A DNA stretch of 64,000 nucleotides from positions 301,816-365,815 of the forward strand of contig PANA01000001.1 of the NCBI GenBank assembly GCA_002708265.1, in the 5' to 3' direction. This DNA is from Legionellales bacterium (GTDB taxonomy: Bacteria; Pseudomonadota; Gammaproteobacteria; Berkiellales; Berkiellaceae). The notes beneath the pieces were generated by a model. That model did not search any database and was not told where the DNA came from. It saw only the letters and a program-made list of their open reading frames with translations. Position numbers and translations under genes: made by a program. Shown in pieces: positions 46,185 to 54,532 of this stretch (position 1 is the first letter of the stretch; each line of letters opens with the position of its first letter).

Positions 46185-46590
46185 AACGGCGGACACACCC
46201 CGTTACAACCCCCCACACTTGTGGCGGGTTTTCTTCATCTAAAAGAATCGGAGGATAATCAGGGTGTTCAGCAACCAATTGCCACTGACCCTTAGCGGTT
46301 TTATCAAGCCGTTTAATAGTGAGCTCACCATCTAAAACGCAGACAATAATTTTGCCTGGTATCGCCTCAATTGAGCGGTCGACAAGCACGTAGTCACCAT
46401 CATGTATTCCTGCCCCCGTCATCGATTCTCCCGCAACCTTCATGACAAACGTGGCGGCTGGATGTTGGATAAGAAACTGTGATAAATCAATTTGCCCCTC
46501 TATAAAATCATCGGCAGGAGAAGGAAAACCGGCGGCAGGTTTACGACCTAGCAACCAAGTGACACAAGGGGTAGGCAATACAGTGAACAT
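46177..46590 (-). CDS. umuD: UmuD-type self-cleaving polymerase V accessory protein
   Basis: A 137-residue LexA-like S24 peptidase. The cleavage site is Ala-Gly in KPAAGFPSP, the catalytic Ser is in GESMTGAGI and the Lys in ELTIKRL. RecA-stimulated self-cleavage would give the active form. No CTG-N10-CAG LexA box is visible in the 50 bases upstream, so its control may differ from E. coli. Confidence 0.94.
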   Translation of the reverse strand: MFTVLPTPCVTWLLGRKPAAGFPSPADDFIEGQIDLSQFLIQHPAATFVMKVAGESMTGAGIHDGDYVLVDRSIEAIPGKIIVCVLDGELTIKRLDKTAKGQWQLVAEHPDYPPILLDEENPPQVWGVVTGCVRRYG

Positions 46591-46724
46591 AAGCGCTCTC
46601 TTAAAGTAGTTAACTTCATCATATTACATATCTTGTCGCCTTGCAGCATATCTGGTGCGGTTTGTTATGGACGGCAACGACAGGTTATCCTGCTAGGAGG
46701 AAAGGGATATCCGAGGATCAGACA

Positions 46725-48011
46725 ATGACATCTCCAATCATTGAAGAAGAGTTTAGCTCAAAAAGTTGGAAAACATGGAAGCGACGTTTTGTTTTTTGGG
46801 GTGGGGCGTTAGTCGTCGGTTTTGTTGCTATCAGTTTTGCTGAGTTAGCGGATATTTCAAATGATACTTTTAGTCACTGGTATCAAAAATATCCGACCCT
46901 TCCATTTCTTGTGACACCTTTAGGTTTTGCGCTTGTTTCGTTAGCGACCGTCAATATTTTCCCAAATGCACAAGGCAGTGGGATACCGCAAACCATCGCG
47001 GCGCTTGCAGAAAGTACCCACGCAAAACGTCAACAGTTGTTATCGTTGAAAATTGCGTTGGGTAAAGTGTTACTGTGTTGTTTGGCAATCTTATGTGGCG
47101 CTTCGATGGGAAGAGAAGGCCCGACGGTTCACATTGGCGCTTCTTTGTTATTTTGGGTTGGCACTTTAGCGCATTTCCCGAGACATGATTTAGACAAAGG
47201 GTTAATTTTAGCGGGTGGGGCCGCTGGAGTGGCTGCTGCATTTAATACCCCTTTGGCAGGTATTGTGTTTGCTATTGAGGAGCTGGGGCGTTCTTTTGAT
47301 TCAAAAACCACTAGCTCAGTAGTGACGGCTGTATTACTTGCCAGCACCATGGCTATTTTTGTTTTGGGTCGATATACCCATTTTGGAGAGTCTCAAGCAA
47401 GTCTTCAGACTGACTTGTTGGGTTTGTTGATTGTGTTGACCACTGGAACGGTATGTGGAATTTTGGGCGGAATTTTCGCAGCAACGCTATCTCGATTAGT
47501 TGTCTGGTTAGCACCACATTTAAAAGCGCATCCCGTTCTAGTTCCTGCGTCATGTGGCTTAGTCGTTGCCGCTGTGGGGTATGCAACAGATGGCGCCAGT
47601 TTTGGGACAGGCTATGGTGAAACGCGCCTTTTGATTGACCATCCTGAGCATGGCACCCTGATTTATCCTTTTGCAAAAATGATCGCAACTCTCAGCTCAG
47701 CTCTCAGTGGTATTCCAGGAGGCTTTTTTGCACCGAGCTTAGCGTGTGGCGCCGGGGTTGGGGCATCTCTGAGTGGTTTATTTCCACTCGTTTATGCCAA
47801 AGTATTTGTGTTACTTGGAATGGTTGGTTTTTTCTCAGGAATGATTCAAGCACCAATTACGGCTTTTGTGATTATTACAGAGATGACGGATAACCAAGAA
47901 ATGCTTTTGCCGCTTATGGGTACAGCCTTTCTTGCCTATGGGATATCAAAATTCTTTTGCCCTGAGCCGGTGTATCAGACCATGGCTAAAGCGTTTACAA
48001 ATCGGTTGTAA
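46725..48011 (+). CDS. ClC-family chloride channel/antiporter
   Basis: A 428-residue membrane protein with the ClC selectivity motifs GSGIPQTIAAL, GREGPTVHIGAS (including the gating Glu) and GGFFAPSLACGAGVG. The gating Glu suggests a Cl-/H+ exchanger, a function linked to acid survival in enteric bacteria. The start is set at ATG 46725, the first Met before the hydrophobic core; a frame reaching 46641 lacks a good start context. Convergent with the next gene. Confidence 0.9.
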   Translation: MTSPIIEEEFSSKSWKTWKRRFVFWGGALVVGFVAISFAELADISNDTFSHWYQKYPTLPFLVTPLGFALVSLATVNIFPNAQGSGIPQTIAALAESTHAKRQQLLSLKIALGKVLLCCLAILCGASMGREGPTVHIGASLLFWVGTLAHFPRHDLDKGLILAGGAAGVAAAFNTPLAGIVFAIEELGRSFDSKTTSSVVTAVLLASTMAIFVLGRYTHFGESQASLQTDLLGLLIVLTTGTVCGILGGIFAATLSRLVVWLAPHLKAHPVLVPASCGLVVAAVGYATDGASFGTGYGETRLLIDHPEHGTLIYPFAKMIATLSSALSGIPGGFFAPSLACGAGVGASLSGLFPLVYAKVFVLLGMVGFFSGMIQAPITAFVIITEMTDNQEMLLPLMGTAFLAYGISKFFCPEPVYQTMAKAFTNRL

Positions 48012-48017
48012 CACGCG

Positions 48018-49310
48018 TTATGATTTTTTGTCCGTTAGAATTAGCTGAGGGACGATTTTAACGGTTTTTACCATGTTGTCCTTCACTTGCATGACTTCAA
48101 CGGGTAATCCCTTGATTAGCAAGCAGGTACCAACTTCAGGAATAACTTCTAGTTTATCAATAATTAATCCACTTAATGTCTTTGGGCCATCTTGTGGCCA
48201 GTGCCAACCCATCGCTCGGTTTAGCTGACGAATCGTAATGCTGCCATCAAATAAATAAGATCCATCTGGTTGAGGGTGGACGTCTCGATAAAAGTCACCA
48301 ATATCTGTTGTGAACTCACCAACAATTTCTTTCAATAAGTCTGCCAGGGTGATAATGCCAACAATTTCCCCATATTCGTCTACAACTAGTGCAAAACGCT
48401 GTTTTCGTGAGCGAAACTCTAAAAGTTGCTGATTAAGCGGGGTGTTTTCAGGCACATAGTAAGGAGGACTAAGATTCTTTTCAAAAGTCTCAGGGGTCAG
48501 CTCATCAGCCGCCATCAAATTTAAAGCGGTTCGAGCATGAAAAATACCAATGATGTTGTCTGTATTGTCTCGGTATACAGGCAATAGGGTGTGCTGAGTG
48601 TTCGCCATCTGATGCAAGATATCTTCCCAAGGGTCGCTCAGATCAATGGCGGTTATTTCAGACTTCGGTAACATAATGTCTTCCACTGTTGCCGTTTCCA
48701 AGTCCAGGACACCAATCAACATGCTTTGCGGTAAGCGATGTCTGGCAGCCGACTCATGGACAGCAGTACGGAGTTCCTCTTTCGTTAAAGCGGAGTGCCC
48801 CGCATGTGAGACTTTGACGCCAAACAGCCAGAGTAGCCCATTACTGATTGAATTGAGCAAAAAAACAAATGGCGATAGAAGAAACGCAATAACAGATAAT
48901 GGGTAAATAACAAAAAAGGCAAATCGCTCTGGATAAAGTGCGGCTAAGGTTTTAGGCATGATCTCAGAAAAAATTAACAGTGTAATGGTGAGGCCAACGG
49001 TTGCAATTGGGATGCCTAAATTTTCACCAAACAAGGAAACACAAAGCAAAGTGGCAATTGAGGAGGCCACAATATTCGCAAAGTTATTTCCAATTAAGAT
49101 AACACCCAGTAGTCGGTCAGGACGTTTTAGCATATGCAAAATTTGCCGGGCAGCACGAGAGGTGCGACTCTGATGTCGCATTTTATATCGATTTAGCGAC
49201 ATCATGCCGGTTTCAGAACCTGAGAAAAATGCCGATAGGCACATTAAAAGCAGCAACACAGGTATTGCGACCTTCATAGTGTTCATGTCTGTCATTACTA
49301 AGCGGTCCAT
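48018..49310 (-). CDS. CNNM/CorC-type transporter-associated protein (YfjD/CorB-like)
   Basis: A 430-residue protein. An N-terminal DUF21 (CNNM) membrane domain with about four helices (residues 10-160; FFSGSETGMMSLNRYKM, VILIGNNFANI) is followed by two CBS domains (about 195-330; VVDEYGEIVGIITLADLLKEIVG) and a C-terminal CorC_HlyC domain. Members are involved in magnesium or cobalt resistance and efflux. It follows ypjD with a 13-base overlap, as in E. coli where yfjD and ypjD flank ffh. Its exact start is uncertain (49310, or a Met a few codons on). Confidence 0.9.
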   Translation of the reverse strand: MDRLVMTDMNTMKVAIPVLLLLMCLSAFFSGSETGMMSLNRYKMRHQSRTSRAARQILHMLKRPDRLLGVILIGNNFANIVASSIATLLCVSLFGENLGIPIATVGLTITLLIFSEIMPKTLAALYPERFAFFVIYPLSVIAFLLSPFVFLLNSISNGLLWLFGVKVSHAGHSALTKEELRTAVHESAARHRLPQSMLIGVLDLETATVEDIMLPKSEITAIDLSDPWEDILHQMANTQHTLLPVYRDNTDNIIGIFHARTALNLMAADELTPETFEKNLSPPYYVPENTPLNQQLLEFRSRKQRFALVVDEYGEIVGIITLADLLKEIVGEFTTDIGDFYRDVHPQPDGSYLFDGSITIRQLNRAMGWHWPQDGPKTLSGLIIDKLEVIPEVGTCLLIKGLPVEVMQVKDNMVKTVKIVPQLILTDKKS

Positions 49311-50116
49311 CCTTTGGAGCTAAGGTAAGCGATGAGTAAAACAAAAACCCCTAGCAAGGTACTTTTAACCGCCAGGCGGCCACGCCATCCATAACGATGA
49401 TGCCCCCATAGTAAAAAGCCAATAACCAACCAAGCTAGTACCGATAACAGTGTTTTTGTTAAATAGTGAGGCTCAAAGATTTCCCCAAGAAAAATAAAAC
49501 CAACACCTAGACCAACAGTCAGTACTAAAAACCCTGACCATAGCAGTTGGAATAAGCAGTTTTCCATAGATTCCAGTGAAGGCATCTGCAGCCAAAGTGG
49601 CGCCCGTTGATGTAGGCGATGTAATTGCCACCCTATAAAGAGGGCTTGAATAGCCGCAACTCCCAGCAAACTTAGCCCCAAAAGAGAAAGCAAGACATGT
49701 GCAAGAAGTGAAGGGTGATTCCAGGTGAAGAACACCATTTCCTCATAGGGTAATAAGGGAAGCCAAACACAAAACGCCGTCAGTGGGTACCAAATGGTGG
49801 CTAAAGGACGAGTAGCATAACGAAACGATAACCCTGCTATCCATAGCGCAATTAACCAACTTAAAAAGCCCGTAACATTCACTAGGTGTAAATCTTGGCC
49901 GGGGCCTAAATCAATAAAATGGTGTAAAAGCCAGGCATGTCCAGAAAGAGCACCTACTGTAGAAACAGCTGCTAACCAGGCGATCGAAGAAGTACCTCTG
50001 ACAAAAAGAACCCAAGAGGCTGTCGCAGACAGGAGATATAAGGCTGTAGTTAGAATGCTTAATTCAATGATCATGTCTTGTGTTATCGTTGTCCGACTGT
50101 TGTCCCATATTCGCAT
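49298..50116 (-). CDS. ypjD: YpjD-type CcsA-like inner-membrane protein
   Basis: A 272-residue polytopic protein (about eight hydrophobic segments) of the cytochrome c assembly (CcsA/HemX-like) family. It includes the conserved His-containing region around WNHPSLLAHVLLSLLG and a C-terminal WLVIGFLLWGHHRYGWRG. Its place divergent to ffh matches ypjD of E. coli. ATG 50116 has AAAGGA six bases upstream and is preferred over ATG 50074. Physiological role is unclear. Confidence 0.85.
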   Translation of the reverse strand: MRIWDNSRTTITQDMIIELSILTTALYLLSATASWVLFVRGTSSIAWLAAVSTVGALSGHAWLLHHFIDLGPGQDLHLVNVTGFLSWLIALWIAGLSFRYATRPLATIWYPLTAFCVWLPLLPYEEMVFFTWNHPSLLAHVLLSLLGLSLLGVAAIQALFIGWQLHRLHQRAPLWLQMPSLESMENCLFQLLWSGFLVLTVGLGVGFIFLGEIFEPHYLTKTLLSVLAWLVIGFLLWGHHRYGWRGRLAVKSTLLGVFVLLIAYLSSKGWTA

Positions 50117-50156
50117 GTGATATCCTTTGGCGCAATGACTAAGTTAGGACGGTTCA

Positions 50157-51509
50157 ATGTTCGGTCGATTAACCTCAAGACTACAAAAATCGCTTGAGCA
50201 GTTTGCTCGGAAGACGTTTACTGAGCAAAACATGGCTCAGACACTGAAAGAGATCAGAAATGCCCTATTAGAGGCGGATGTAGCTTTTACTGTGGTCGAT
50301 CCGTTTATTCAGTCGGTGCAAGATGAGGCTAAAGGTCAATCGATTGAGAAGCATTTATCGCCTTCACAAGCGCTGGTTAAAATCGTCAATGATAAATTGA
50401 CAGCCCTGATGGGGGAGGCCAATGCGCCATTGGCTTTAAATACCCAGCCACCAGCCGTCATTTTGATGGCCGGTTTGCAAGGTTCCGGTAAAACGACCTC
50501 TTCAGCGAAGTTAGCAAAGCTGTTAATTGAAGAAGGTAAAAAGGTTTATACCGTCAGTTGTGACGTGTACCGGCCCGCGGCGATGGAACAATTGCATAGT
50601 GTTTCAGATCAGGTGGGGGCTACTTATATAGAAGCAGACCCTAAAGACACCCCTGAAAATATTGCTCGCCAAGCGCTTGATAAAGCGCGCCTGGCCCAAG
50701 CCGATGTATTGATTGTGGATACGGCTGGTCGGTTGCATATTGATGCAGATATGATGGGCGAAATCAAAGTGCTGCACCAAGCGGTGAAGCCTATTGAGAC
50801 CCTATTTGTTGTCGATGGTATGACTGGTCAAGATGCGGCACAAACCGCTAAAGCTTTTCATGAGGCCTTACCACTGACAGGTGTTGTGGTCACTAAACTG
50901 GATGGAGACGCTCGAGGGGGCGCTATCCTGTCCATTCGTCAGATCACCGGAAAACCAGTTAAATTTATCGGGGTCGGTGAAAAGATGGAAGCGCTTGAAC
51001 GCTTTCACCCAGAACGAATGGCCTCACGAATCCTTGGCATGGGGGATATGCTGTCTCTGATTGAAGAGATGGAAAAGAAAATTGATCGCACGCAAGCCGA
51101 AAAATTAGCCAAGAAAATCGAAAAAGGAAAAGGCTTCGATTTAGAAGACTTTCGAAACCAGCTCATTCAGATGAATAATATGGGTGGCCTGGGTGGTTTG
51201 ATGGATAAGTTGCCAGGGATGAGTCAAATTCCAGATGCGGTTAAGGCTCAAGCAAATGATGGTGTTACACGAAAGATGTTGGCCATTATTAACAGTATGA
51301 CTCCCAAAGAGCGTCGTTTTCCGGCGATTATTAAAGGATCGCGAAAAAAACGGATTGCGTTGGGGTCTGGGACCGAGATTCAGGATGTAAACCGCTTGTT
51401 AAAGCAGTTTACCCAGATGCAGAAAATGATGAAAAGAATGGCCGGTGGAGGCATGAATAAGATGATGCGACAGATGAAAAACATGCTCCCACCAAACACA
51501 TTTAGTTAG
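50157..51509 (+). CDS. ffh: Signal recognition particle protein Ffh
   Basis: SRP54 GTPase of 450 residues. The N domain (1-95) is followed by the G domain with GLQGSGKTTSSAKLAKLL, DTAGRLHID and TKLDGDARGGA, and a Met-rich M domain (about 325-450) that binds 4.5S RNA and signal sequences. It targets inner-membrane proteins co-translationally. It sits upstream of rpsP as in most gammaproteobacteria. Confidence 0.97.
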   Translation: MFGRLTSRLQKSLEQFARKTFTEQNMAQTLKEIRNALLEADVAFTVVDPFIQSVQDEAKGQSIEKHLSPSQALVKIVNDKLTALMGEANAPLALNTQPPAVILMAGLQGSGKTTSSAKLAKLLIEEGKKVYTVSCDVYRPAAMEQLHSVSDQVGATYIEADPKDTPENIARQALDKARLAQADVLIVDTAGRLHIDADMMGEIKVLHQAVKPIETLFVVDGMTGQDAAQTAKAFHEALPLTGVVVTKLDGDARGGAILSIRQITGKPVKFIGVGEKMEALERFHPERMASRILGMGDMLSLIEEMEKKIDRTQAEKLAKKIEKGKGFDLEDFRNQLIQMNNMGGLGGLMDKLPGMSQIPDAVKAQANDGVTRKMLAIINSMTPKERRFPAIIKGSRKKRIALGSGTEIQDVNRLLKQFTQMQKMMKRMAGGGMNKMMRQMKNMLPPNTFS

Positions 51510-51549
51510 TTTTCTTATTGGTTGGTTTGAACGGAAGTGGTAAGCCTAG

Positions 51550-51578
51550 TTTCCAAGAGGCTTGCTTTGTCGTACAAT
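51550..51578 (+). promoter_or_regulatory. Promoter of rpsP-rimM-trmD-rplS operon
   Basis: TTTCCA (51550-51555) and TACAAT (51573-51578) with a 17-base spacer, about 60 bases before rpsP. The leader that follows contains a direct repeat TGGCCAGA at 51591 and 51601 of unknown meaning. Confidence 0.5.
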
Positions 51579-51636
51579 ATCGACCTTTGTGGCCAGAAGT
51601 GGCCAGATTATCAATGATTATAAAGGGTTTTTAGGT

Positions 51637-51891
51637 ATGGTTGTTATTCGATTGGCCCGGACTGGCTCTAAGAAAAAGCCTTTTTACCACGTGGTAGTGG
51701 CGGATTCTCGTTCTCCTCGTGATGGGCGTTTTATTGAGCGATTGGGCTTTTTTAACCCGTACGCGCGTGGCGAAGAGCAAAAGCTTCGTCTTAACCGCGA
51801 CCGGATTTCCCACTGGGCTGGGGTTGGTGCGCAGCTTTCACAGCGCGTTCAAACGCTTGTTAAAGAGTGGGATAAAGCTCAGGCCGCATAA
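51637..51891 (+). CDS. rpsP: 30S ribosomal protein S16
   Basis: An 84-residue ribosomal protein beginning [34 protein letters not shown], the universal S16 pattern. The start at 51637 gives the normal length; the longer frame upstream is leader. It shares one base with the rimM start (TAATG overlap). Confidence 0.97.
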   Translation: MVVIRLARTGSKKKPFYHVVVADSRSPRDGRFIERLGFFNPYARGEEQKLRLNRDRISHWAGVGAQLSQRVQTLVKEWDKAQAA

Positions 51892-52403
51892 TGTCTGATT
51901 GGTTACCATTTGGTGTAATCGGACGGGCGTACGGCATTAAAGGCTGGGTGCATGTTCACTCATCGGCAGTGGATCCATTGGATATCCTCTCCTATAAAGA
52001 GTGGCAATTGCGCTGGCCAACTGGCGATACGCAAGTAGTGACGATTGCAGCTGGTCGTGCTCACGGTTCTGATGGGGTTGTGGTGCACTTAAAAGGTTGT
52101 GATGATCGGGATGCAGCAAGGCTGTTGACCGGGGCTGAGATTTGGATAGCGCGCGAAGCGTTACCACAGTTAGATGAGGACGATTTTTACTTGTCCGATC
52201 TGGTAGGCTTTGAAGTGGTCTACGAGTCCGGCGCTGCTTTAGGCAAAGTAAAGTCGTTCTTCAGCAACAGCGCTCACGATATTGTGGTGCTGACTAAGGC
52301 GGATGGGACCGATAAATTAGTTCCTTTCGTGATGGATGATACGGTGTTGTCTATCGATGTAGACAGTCAGAAAATCATCATGGACTGGCCGGAAGATGCC
52401 TAG
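51891..52403 (+). CDS. rimM: Ribosome maturation factor RimM
   Basis: A 170-residue 30S maturation factor. The N-terminal barrel begins [16 protein letters not shown] and the C-terminal PRC barrel includes [14 protein letters not shown] and [15 protein letters not shown]. It binds S19 during 30S assembly. Overlaps trmD by 8 bases. Confidence 0.95.
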   Translation: MSDWLPFGVIGRAYGIKGWVHVHSSAVDPLDILSYKEWQLRWPTGDTQVVTIAAGRAHGSDGVVVHLKGCDDRDAARLLTGAEIWIAREALPQLDEDDFYLSDLVGFEVVYESGAALGKVKSFFSNSAHDIVVLTKADGTDKLVPFVMDDTVLSIDVDSQKIIMDWPEDA

Positions 52404-53118
52404 CTGGTTCGGTGTTGTCACGTTATTTCCAGATATGATTGCTCAAGGGCTCTCATATGGAATACCGGCAAGAGCACAAGCAGATGGTTTAGTCACGGTG
52501 GCGTGTTTTAATCCACGAGACTTTACTGAAGATGTGCATCGAACAGTAGATGACCGACCCTACGGGGGCGGGCCGGGTATGGTGATGAAGCCTGAACCTT
52601 TAGCCGCGGCAATTCGAGCGGCAATTGGGAAGGCGCCGGTTAAGCCAACAGTTGTTTTTATGGCCCCCCATGGGCGCGTTTTAACGCAAAAACAGTTATG
52701 TACATGGGCGGAAGCGGAACAACCCACTGCAATGGTAATCATTGCAGGGCGCTACGAAGGCATTGATGAACGAATTATTGATTTGTTTGTTGATGAGTGT
52801 ATTTCAGTTGGGGACTATGTCCTCAGCGGAGGCGAGATACCAGCATTAACTTTAATTGATGCGGTCACTCGTTTGTTGCCAGGGGCATTGGGTCATCAAG
52901 CCTCGGCATTAGAAGATTCGTTTATGAATGGTCAGCTGGACTTTCCGCATTATACCCGACCAGCAACGTTTGAGGGTAAAGCGGTACCAGCGGTGTTAAT
53001 GAGTGGTCACGGCGCAAATATTGCAAAGTGGCGTGAGGAAGCTGCGCGAGAGCGAACAATGGCGTGGCGTCCAGATTTATTGAAAAATAATGGTGAGGAG
53101 TCCAAAGGCGATGAGTAA
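52396..53118 (+). CDS. trmD: tRNA (guanine-37-N1) methyltransferase TrmD
   Basis: SPOUT-fold methyltransferase of 240 residues. It begins [11 protein letters not shown], with [13 protein letters not shown], the trefoil-knot AdoMet site [11 protein letters not shown] and [17 protein letters not shown]. It methylates G37 and prevents frameshifting. The end overlaps rplS by 8 bases. Confidence 0.97.
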   Translation: MPSWFGVVTLFPDMIAQGLSYGIPARAQADGLVTVACFNPRDFTEDVHRTVDDRPYGGGPGMVMKPEPLAAAIRAAIGKAPVKPTVVFMAPHGRVLTQKQLCTWAEAEQPTAMVIIAGRYEGIDERIIDLFVDECISVGDYVLSGGEIPALTLIDAVTRLLPGALGHQASALEDSFMNGQLDFPHYTRPATFEGKAVPAVLMSGHGANIAKWREEAARERTMAWRPDLLKNNGEESKGDE

Positions 53119-53536
53119 TATCATCTCACAAATAGAAAGTGAACAACTACGAAAAGACATGCCAGACTTTTCGCCTGGTGATACTGTCGTGGTTTGGGTG
53201 AAAGTCCGAGAAGGAACACGTGAGCGTTTGCAGGCATTTGAAGGCGTTGTGATCGGTATTCGTAACCGAGGCGTCCACTCTAACTTCGTGGTTCGAAAAA
53301 TGTCTCATGGTGAAGGGGTTGAGCGTGTTTTCCAAACCCATTCTCCTTTAATTGATCGCGTTGAAGTAAAACGTCACGGTCGTGTTCGTCAAGCGAAGCT
53401 TTTCTACTTGCGTGAGCGTCAAGGTCGTTCTGCTCGAATTAAAGAAGATTTGTCCAAAGCGAAAAAAGCGCGTGAAGCTGCTGCCGCTAATAAAGCTGCT
53501 GCTGTTGCCGCTGAGAAAGATGAATCAGCTGAATAA
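53111..53536 (+). CDS. rplS: 50S ribosomal protein L19
   Basis: A 141-residue protein. The L19 core (about 1-115: [44 protein letters not shown]) is followed by an Ala/Lys/Glu-rich tail longer than in E. coli (115 residues). The start is ATG 53111 inside the end of trmD. The stop codon lies in the loop of a hairpin. Confidence 0.96.
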   Translation: MSNIISQIESEQLRKDMPDFSPGDTVVVWVKVREGTRERLQAFEGVVIGIRNRGVHSNFVVRKMSHGEGVERVFQTHSPLIDRVEVKRHGRVRQAKLFYLRERQGRSARIKEDLSKAKKAREAAAANKAAAVAAEKDESAE

Positions 53537-53547
53537 TCTTCAGCTGA
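53525..53547 (+). other. Hairpin around the rplS stop codon
   Basis: TCAGCTGAA (53525-53533) and TTCAGCTGA (53539-53547) form a perfect 9-bp stem with loop TAATC that begins with the rplS stop. No T-run follows, so it is more likely an mRNA-stabilising or processing element than a terminator. Confidence 0.5.
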
Positions 53548-53565
53548 TCAACAAGGACGTTGACA

Positions 53566-54516
53566 ATGACAGATCTTATGCGCCTTCGGGCGCTTTCTTG
53601 TATGGTGGGACAAAATCCCCTATGGGTACAAGCAGCCGGCGGGAATACTTCTGTTAAAGAGGGGAATACCCTTTGGATAAAAGCCTCCGGCGCCTGTCTT
53701 AGCGATGCCTATCACCCCAGTGCCTTCGTCCCTGTCAATCGTGAAGCCTCTCTTGCACAGTCTACTTTAGTGTATCCTGACTCAGGAACGCGTCCTTCTA
53801 TGGAAACATGGATGCATTTAGCGCTGCCTCAGCAGTGGGTGATACATACCCATCCTGTCAATGTTCTAGCGTGGGCCTGCCGAGAAGATGCCGAGGCGCA
53901 AATCAACAAAAAGCTGGCCGACCTAAATGCGACCTTTTTGCCATATCATATGCCAGGCAAACCACTGGCTAGCGCACTTGCTGCCGCTCAGAGAAAAGCG
54001 ACAACACAAGCGTTCATTCTTGCCAATCATGGTTTAATTGTCGCTGCAGATTCTGAAACAGAAGCGATGGCCATGCATCAACAAATAGAAGATGCGCTAA
54101 TGGTTGTGCCAACAGTTTTAGGTCAAGCTAATGAAGCGGCTCTTGAGAAAAAACTTAAGAACACTCCCGGTTATCGGCTGCCCAATCATCCATTAATTCA
54201 TCAACTGGCTTTGTCCCCCCAAGCCACACAATGGGTACAGACACGTGCGCCGTATCCCGATCATGTTGTATTTTGTCACCAACTCGTGCATCTTTATCCA
54301 GTAAACAGTGATAAAAAAGTACTGCTTTATCCTCATGAAGGCGTACTAATACCACAGACTAGCCATCATTGCGTCGAGGCAATGTTGCTGATGTTTGCCG
54401 AATGGTTTTTACGTCTCGACTTGTCTTGTCCTATTCGTTGGTTAACCAGTGAAGAGAAAAAAGCGTTACTAAACTTAGATGCAGAACGCTATCGACAGCA
54501 ACAGGTGCAAAATTAA
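53566..54516 (+). CDS. Class II aldolase/adducin-family protein
   Basis: A 316-residue protein of the class II (zinc) aldolase/epimerase fold. The phosphate-binding region is AAGGNTSVKEGNTLWIKASG, metal His residues occur in VIHTHPVNVLAW, and there is a third candidate in LANHGLIVA. Relatives cleave or form sugar 1-phosphates such as fuculose-, rhamnulose- or ribulose-phosphates. Here it is first in a glycan operon, so it probably makes or trims a precursor sugar phosphate; the exact reaction is unknown. The ATG at 53566 has AAGGA upstream; an intrinsic-terminator-like hairpin lies within its first codons. Confidence 0.83.
   Translation: MTDLMRLRALSCMVGQNPLWVQAAGGNTSVKEGNTLWIKASGACLSDAYHPSAFVPVNREASLAQSTLVYPDSGTRPSMETWMHLALPQQWVIHTHPVNVLAWACREDAEAQINKKLADLNATFLPYHMPGKPLASALAAAQRKATTQAFILANHGLIVAADSETEAMAMHQQIEDALMVVPTVLGQANEAALEKKLKNTPGYRLPNHPLIHQLALSPQATQWVQTRAPYPDHVVFCHQLVHLYPVNSDKKVLLYPHEGVLIPQTSHHCVEAMLLMFAEWFLRLDLSCPIRWLTSEEKKALLNLDAERYRQQQVQN
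53580..53599 (+). terminator. UUCG-loop intrinsic terminator inside the aldolase 5' coding end
   Basis: GCGCC (53580-53584), loop TTCG, GGCGC (53589-53593), then TTTCTT. This C(UUCG)G stem is a classic strong terminator form and would end the rplS transcript, yet it lies 14 bases after the aldolase ATG. Some transcription must pass it, or the aldolase starts at a later Met (53602). Confidence 0.6.
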
Positions 54517-54532
54517 AAAAAGGAGTCACCCT

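Noticed and set aside
46591..46640. LexA box upstream of umuD
   Set aside because: No CTG-N10-CAG or close variant was found; AT-rich bases around 46618-46632 do not fit.
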